11,978 bases of DNA from Catenibacterium sp. co_0103 (lineage in GTDB: Bacteria; Bacillota_I; Bacilli_A; Erysipelotrichales; Coprobacillaceae), in the NCBI RefSeq assembly GCF_004168205.1, contig NZ_RCYB01000061.1, positions 1-11,978 on the forward strand, read 5' to 3'. Positions 7,344 to 11,978 of the stretch are shown here, one piece after another; the stretch's first letter is position 1, and each line of letters starts with the position of its first letter. The position numbers were made by a program, and so were the translations under genes. Under the pieces are notes generated by a model. That model searched no databases and was not told the origin of the DNA. It saw only the letters and a program-made list of their open reading frames with translations.

Positions 7344-10300
7344 AAGAACTATTAGAAAAAATATTCGAACAAAGAAGTAATGGATTGTATTTTGTGAATA
7401 CTCCAACAGGTTCTGCAAAATCTTATAGTGCAGTACAGTTGATGAAAAATAATTACAGGAAGTTTGATAAACACTTTATATTTATCACAAATAATTTGAA
7501 TAACTTACCAATGGATGATTTAAAAAATGCATTAGGTGAAGATGAATATAAAACAAATGTATTACGTGTAGAAAGTGTTGTGGATAATATTGTGCATCAT
7601 TTTTATGAAGCTCATATTCCAGATGAATTTCAAGATTTAGATTCATACAGAAACTTAAAGAAAAGTTTAGATATTTATAAACATTTCCAAAAGGAATTTA
7701 AGAATAGGAATGTCACATCGGAAATGCTTCAAAAATCTCAAGAAGATCTAGTATCAGCTGATAGTAAGTTTAGAAAAGAAGTTAGAAGTAAACTAATGAC
7801 TGCTGAATTTAAAAAGAAGAATGTAGATGATAGAAAGAAAGATATGAAGGCACTTCATTCGTGGCTTAGTGTTCTATATCCTGCTATGTTTATTGAGGAC
7901 TATAAGATTATTTGTATGTCTGTAAAGCGTTTCTTTACTTCAATTGATCCTATTTATAAGAAAAAGTATAAATTCTCTGAATCTGAAATTATTAACGATA
8001 GTATTCTTTTTATTGATGAAGTAGATGCAACTAAGAATGAAATTAACGATATTATTATAGAAAGTAGTTTAAGCTCAACTGTTGATTTGATTCCTATGGT
8101 TTATCGCATTACAAGTCCATTTATTCATTGGGAGGATAATACACCTAAAGATGTAAAGGATTTAGTACCTGAAAATGATTCGCAGTTAAAAGATATAAGA
8201 AAAAAAGCTTTAAAGATACGAAACAAATATCATGATGAGCTGCCTTATTATTGCCCAGGAATTAAAAACCGTAATTTCTTGATGAGTGATTCAACATTCC
8301 ACGCAAGCTTTGATGGTTTATCTAAGAAAAGAGCTTATGTCTATTATGATGAGGAGCATAATAGAATGACCATCAAAATCTTTGATAGCGAAGAGAGAAA
8401 AAAAGAATTACCTAAAATAAGTAGTGAAGTGTATAGCTTATTCTCTATTATTGGTGAGATGAGTAATTTTTTGGTTTCTGTAAAGAGATATATTAAGAAA
8501 CTCGGTTCAGCTCATAAAAACGATAAGAATCTAAAAGCAGAAGAAGATGATCTAATTAATGATGAAGAGGCAGTACGATCTATTTATCATTTATTCAAAT
8601 TATCTGATCCCGATATATCATATATTGATAATGATATTAATATTCAGCCTGTAATGAAGGTGAATAAAACAAAGAATGAATTTAAGAAAACGAATAATTA
8701 TTATAATAGAGGTATTCGTTCTTTTGAATTTACTAATAAGAAGGATAGTGGCTTTAATACAACTTTCCATTATATGCATCTTATTAAAAGTGCTGAATGT
8801 ATATTAGCTATGTTAGCTAAAAAAGCCACTGTTATTGGATTAAGTGCAACATGTAATATTGATTCTGTATTGTCAAACTATTCACTCAAGTATCTTAAAG
8901 AAACTCTAGAAGATGATTTTCATATTATTGAAGAAGAGGATCACCAAAGAATCCAAGATACATATTCTTTATTGAATGAGAAATATGAAACGGGAGAAAT
9001 TCAAGTAAAGGTAGAAGAGATAGATTATCATAATGAAAATTTAAAAGAAGCTATTGGATTAGTATTTTCTGATCCTAAACATCAAAATGAAGTCTGTAAG
9101 ATTCTCACTCAGGATATGGAGGCAGATAAGAAGGGTTATTATGCTAAAAGATATTTGATGGTAGCACAAGCTTATAGATACTTTGTATCACATAAAGATA
9201 TTCATTCATTCTTATGTTTAAATAATGCTTTACCAAAAGAAACAGGTAACCTTAGATTGTTAAAACTTAAGGAACTATTTCGTTTGGTAAATATTGAGTG
9301 TGGTGTTGATGAAAATAAAAAGAATTATATCGTATTAAAGAGTGGTGCAACATTTGATGAGGATAAAGAGAAGATATTGAAATCTCTAAAAGAGGGTAAA
9401 AAGATTTTTGTGATTTCTGCATATGCTACTATAGGTGCAGGACAAAACATGGCATATGACTTACCTAAAGGCTTGGATACGATTAACTTAACTGATTTCG
9501 CAAATAAAAAAGATGGAAGAAATAAGAAAAAGGATTTCGATGGAATCTTCTTAGGAGATATCACGAACGTAATCACCAATCTCTATGATACTGAATCTGG
9601 ATTTAAAGAAGAGGATTTACTCCATTACTTAATTGAAGTGGAGAATTTATATGAGAATAATGAAATTGATCATCGTACCTTAAGTAAATGTATCTCTGCA
9701 GGCTATAAGAAATTAAAGAATCCAAAAGAGAAAGGATTTAATACGGAACTTAAAGGCTGTAGAAGTATACGTCTCTCTAAGACAAAACAGATCATTCAAG
9801 CAGTAGGACGTTTATCTCGTTCATTTAATAAGAATAAAGTCATTCATATTCTAGTTACGAGAGATATCGTGAATAGTTTTGATACATCAATACTAGAAAC
9901 TGAAATACTTTCACCAGAAACAATAAAACTCGCAGAATATGCTAAAGAAAGACAAGAAGATGTTCCTGTATATGATTATGTTGAGAATGAAGCCAGTCAT
10001 ATTTCTAGTTCTGGTAAGTTCTATATATATGAATTACTATCAGGAGATTGGACATCACAACAAATACAACGCTATAAGAGATTGGGTGAAACATGTTTAA
10101 AACATCCTACTATTTCTAACAGGGATGATGAAATAGTTAAGGAATATTACGTTCATTCATCTGAACCAATGAATAAATACTATTTCATAGGTGAAAATGA
10201 TTTTGAGTATACAGATGTTTTCTTTAATCAATCTAAGGATGAAGTCATGCTCAGACTACAAAATAATGAAGAATCTGAACGAATCAAGCATATATACGAA

Positions 10301-10813
10301 GTTAGTGAAGAAAATGCACGTCTTTCTAAGATGTTGAATTATCCTGGTTTAAGAGAGGAGTTTGTTAAACATAAGTATGCCACTCGTTTTGAAGTAAATG
10401 ATTATATGTTATCACCTGTTTTATACCAGAATATCTATAAGGGAAGACTAGGAGAGTTTGTAGGTCATTTTATTATAAAGAAAGAATTAGGTATTGATCT
10501 AGATGAACTTAAACCAAACGAATATGAACGTTTTGATTATAAACGTGGTAAGGTCTATATCGATTTAAAACATTGGAGATATTCAAACTTTGATTCTAAG
10601 AAAATGACTAAGAAGATTATTGATAAGCTAGATGAAATAGGTGGAGAAAAGGCAATCATTATTAATATATTTGATGAAAATAAATCAGATAAGATTATTG
10701 AATCTCCGAGAATCATTGAAATACCTTCTCTACTTGAAGAAGATGGATTCCATGCTAATCAAGAAGCAATTAATAAAATAAGAATGTGTTTGGAGGAATA
10801 TAAAGATGATTAA
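7340..10813 (+). CDS. Large SF2 DEAD/DEAH-type helicase with C-terminal PD-(D/E)XK-like nuclease domain
   Basis: A 1157-aa cytosolic nucleic-acid-dependent ATPase. Helicase motifs in order: Walker A-like TPTGSAKS (21-28), Walker B DEVD (226-229), motif III SAT (502-504), a motif V-like stretch around TIGAGQN (697-703) and motif VI QAVGRLSR (820-827). Walker A has Ala26 where GK(S/T) normally has Gly; K27 and S28 are kept. About 200 residues separate motifs I and II, with a charged, probably coiled-coil stretch (about 110-170). No four-cysteine Fe-S cluster pattern is apparent there, unlike true DinG/XPD proteins. Near the C-terminus GRLGEFVG (E1039), FDY (D1066) and YIDLKHW (D1075, K1077) fit the E...D...DxK core of PD-(D/E)XK nucleases. 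The start ATG overlaps the NYN stop by 4 bp and has GAGGG 9 nt upstream; the end overlaps the next gene by 8 bp. The context suggests a targeting or restriction machine. The helicase call is strong; the nuclease call rests on motif spacing only. Confidence 0.88.
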   Translation: MKELLEKIFEQRSNGLYFVNTPTGSAKSYSAVQLMKNNYRKFDKHFIFITNNLNNLPMDDLKNALGEDEYKTNVLRVESVVDNIVHHFYEAHIPDEFQDLDSYRNLKKSLDIYKHFQKEFKNRNVTSEMLQKSQEDLVSADSKFRKEVRSKLMTAEFKKKNVDDRKKDMKALHSWLSVLYPAMFIEDYKIICMSVKRFFTSIDPIYKKKYKFSESEIINDSILFIDEVDATKNEINDIIIESSLSSTVDLIPMVYRITSPFIHWEDNTPKDVKDLVPENDSQLKDIRKKALKIRNKYHDELPYYCPGIKNRNFLMSDSTFHASFDGLSKKRAYVYYDEEHNRMTIKIFDSEERKKELPKISSEVYSLFSIIGEMSNFLVSVKRYIKKLGSAHKNDKNLKAEEDDLINDEEAVRSIYHLFKLSDPDISYIDNDINIQPVMKVNKTKNEFKKTNNYYNRGIRSFEFTNKKDSGFNTTFHYMHLIKSAECILAMLAKKATVIGLSATCNIDSVLSNYSLKYLKETLEDDFHIIEEEDHQRIQDTYSLLNEKYETGEIQVKVEEIDYHNENLKEAIGLVFSDPKHQNEVCKILTQDMEADKKGYYAKRYLMVAQAYRYFVSHKDIHSFLCLNNALPKETGNLRLLKLKELFRLVNIECGVDENKKNYIVLKSGATFDEDKEKILKSLKEGKKIFVISAYATIGAGQNMAYDLPKGLDTINLTDFANKKDGRNKKKDFDGIFLGDITNVITNLYDTESGFKEEDLLHYLIEVENLYENNEIDHRTLSKCISAGYKKLKNPKEKGFNTELKGCRSIRLSKTKQIIQAVGRLSRSFNKNKVIHILVTRDIVNSFDTSILETEILSPETIKLAEYAKERQEDVPVYDYVENEASHISSSGKFYIYELLSGDWTSQQIQRYKRLGETCLKHPTISNRDDEIVKEYYVHSSEPMNKYYFIGENDFEYTDVFFNQSKDEVMLRLQNNEESERIKHIYEVSEENARLSKMLNYPGLREEFVKHKYATRFEVNDYMLSPVLYQNIYKGRLGEFVGHFIIKKELGIDLDELKPNEYERFDYKRGKVYIDLKHWRYSNFDSKKMTKKIIDKLDEIGGEKAIIINIFDENKSDKIIESPRIIEIPSLLEEDGFHANQEAINKIRMCLEEYKDD

Positions 10814-11978
10814 AACAAATAAAGTAAAGCTTGAAATCCATTATGATCATATTATTCGTGATTATGACCTTTATAGAATACAACCAAAACAAACTGATGA
10901 TAAAGATGAAGAAAAATGTGTTCTGAAAAGAAGCTTAGAAAAACTAGACCAATTATCTCCAGTATTAGCTGTACTTTATAGATATAAAGGTCCAGTTTAT
11001 CTTATATTTGAAAAAGGAAGTGTATGTTCAGAAGACCTTCAATCACATGTCAATCAATATGATAAAGGCAGTATTGTAGAACCGTTAGATATAAAGGATC
11101 CTTTAAGTATAACACCGATTGAATTATCTCAATTGTTGATCAATATGTTGCCTAATATGGAATTCTCTCAGAAGTTTAATAACATCTCAGGTAGATATTT
11201 CAGTTTCAATCAGAAGTCTTTTAGAAAAGATTGTATTCTAGCATATCATATTAGTTTGATTGAATCAGAAACAAGTAAGCAGGAATGTATGGTGCATATG
11301 GAGGGTGAATCTTATCATCGTTTATCTAAAGTATTAGAGTATAATGACAAATATAGAAATGATATTTTAAAACTGCCTAGATATTACAAAAGTAATGAAG
11401 GATATGTACTTCGTCGATGCCTTACACCATTAAGTACAGATCAGTGTTTTGTGAGAAGAAGTGTATATCGCAGACAAAGAGAGGACTTTGTGAATAGTTT
11501 AGATATTCATGATATACAGGGGTTTGAAAATTCTAAGTGTGGTATGTTGCATCAATTTTATATTGATGTTGATTTACATCTTAATGATTATATTCAATTA
11601 CATCCTATAGATTTAGATAATGAACAGATGGCCAATACATATTCAGACTTCTTATCCCAGGATTATATAAGAAATCTATATAATGATTTAGGTGTTCATT
11701 TGATTGACCGTGTGAACGATAGTTCATCTAAGAAGATGATTGATTTAATTGTTTCTAAATTAAAGGATAGAGGTATCGATAATATTCATTATGATAAAGG
11801 TAAACAGTTCAATATTGCATTGATTCATAATCAGAAATATTGTAAGAACAACAAAATACCAGACCAGCATGTCAGTGATTTAAACTTCCAACATATCACT
11901 TATGAGACTTGTATTGCTAGAGATAATACAGTTGATATTAGTGATAATATTATGGATAGGATTCTAATGGAATTACTT
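10806..11978 (+). CDS. Third operon gene, 3'-truncated by the window; possible MID/PIWI (Argonaute-like) protein
   Basis: A frame open from ATG 10806 to the last base gives 391 residues with no stop. A GGAGG ribosome site at 10792-10796 stands 9 nt upstream, and the gene overlaps the helicase end by 8 bp, so it is surely part of the operon. I do not recognise the first 330 residues: a charged mixed alpha/beta region without signal peptide or membrane segment. Near the visible end, FNIALIHN (335-342), then KYCKNNKIPDQHVSD (344-358) and FQHITYE (361-367) resemble the pattern of the MID region in prokaryotic Argonaute and pPIWI_RE-type proteins, which comes before the RNase H-fold PIWI domain. 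That would place the catalytic domain just beyond the window. This is recollection of a family pattern, not a search result. If correct, the protein would bind a guide or nucleic-acid end and use the helicase/nuclease and NYN partners. Otherwise it is an unknown conserved operon protein. Confidence 0.8.
   Translation, partial: MIKTNKVKLEIHYDHIIRDYDLYRIQPKQTDDKDEEKCVLKRSLEKLDQLSPVLAVLYRYKGPVYLIFEKGSVCSEDLQSHVNQYDKGSIVEPLDIKDPLSITPIELSQLLINMLPNMEFSQKFNNISGRYFSFNQKSFRKDCILAYHISLIESETSKQECMVHMEGESYHRLSKVLEYNDKYRNDILKLPRYYKSNEGYVLRRCLTPLSTDQCFVRRSVYRRQREDFVNSLDIHDIQGFENSKCGMLHQFYIDVDLHLNDYIQLHPIDLDNEQMANTYSDFLSQDYIRNLYNDLGVHLIDRVNDSSSKKMIDLIVSKLKDRGIDNIHYDKGKQFNIALIHNQKYCKNNKIPDQHVSDLNFQHITYETCIARDNTVDISDNIMDRILMELL

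Noticed and set aside
7667..7850. Region between helicase motifs I and II considered as a DinG/XPD-type Fe-S cluster domain
   Set aside because: The stretch is rich in charged residues and lacks the four spaced cysteines that define the cluster.
1..11978. CRISPR arrays, tRNA or rRNA genes and complete insertion sequences
   Set aside because: No regularly spaced repeats, no tRNA or rRNA-like sequence and no transposase gene were seen on either strand.

Overview
The window is AT-rich, uses the standard bacterial code with strong GGAGG-type ribosome binding sites, and encodes a sortase-anchored, multi-domain surface glycosidase under PTS-type antitermination control. Together these point to a low-GC Gram-positive (Bacillota) glycan-degrading commensal. 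A gut member of the Erysipelotrichales/Coprobacillaceae type is my best guess, from gene style rather than a marker gene.

Left part (1-1160): a complete short-chain dehydrogenase/reductase gene lies on the minus strand and is divergent from the next gene. The intergenic region carries a compact control region for the rightward gene: an extended -10 promoter, a cre-like CcpA site overlapping the -10, a 29-nt BglG/LicT-type ribonucleic antiterminator (RAT), and an intrinsic terminator whose 5' arm overlaps the RAT. This predicts induction by a PTS-controlled antiterminator and glucose-type catabolite repression.

Centre (1161-6236): one very large secreted GH20 beta-N-acetylhexosaminidase-type enzyme of 1691 aa. 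It has a signal peptide, three discoidin/F5/8C-like modules, a LamG-like module, Ig-like and InlB-type repeats and a C-terminal PAKTG sortase signal. Its start is ATG 1161; the open frame extends upstream to a TTG inside the terminator, which is not a credible start. It ends at a strong terminator.

Junction (6237-6602): 366 bp without a convincing gene. It holds the terminator, a 14-bp direct repeat, an orphan terminator-like hairpin pointing left, and the presumed promoter of the next operon. It looks like the scar between core metabolism and an accessory island.

Right part (6603-11978): three tightly packed rightward genes with 4-bp and 8-bp overlaps. They encode a NYN/PIN-fold putative RNase, a 1157-aa SF2 helicase with a C-terminal PD-(D/E)XK-like nuclease segment, and a third protein cut off by the window edge whose last visible part resembles the MID region of prokaryotic Argonaute/PIWI-like proteins. 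The layout recalls the helicase + restriction-endonuclease + pPIWI_RE three-gene islands known from comparative genomics, but with a NYN nuclease and with helicase and nuclease fused. It is the best candidate here for an undescribed nucleic-acid-targeting defence system. The PIWI assignment depends on sequence beyond the window.
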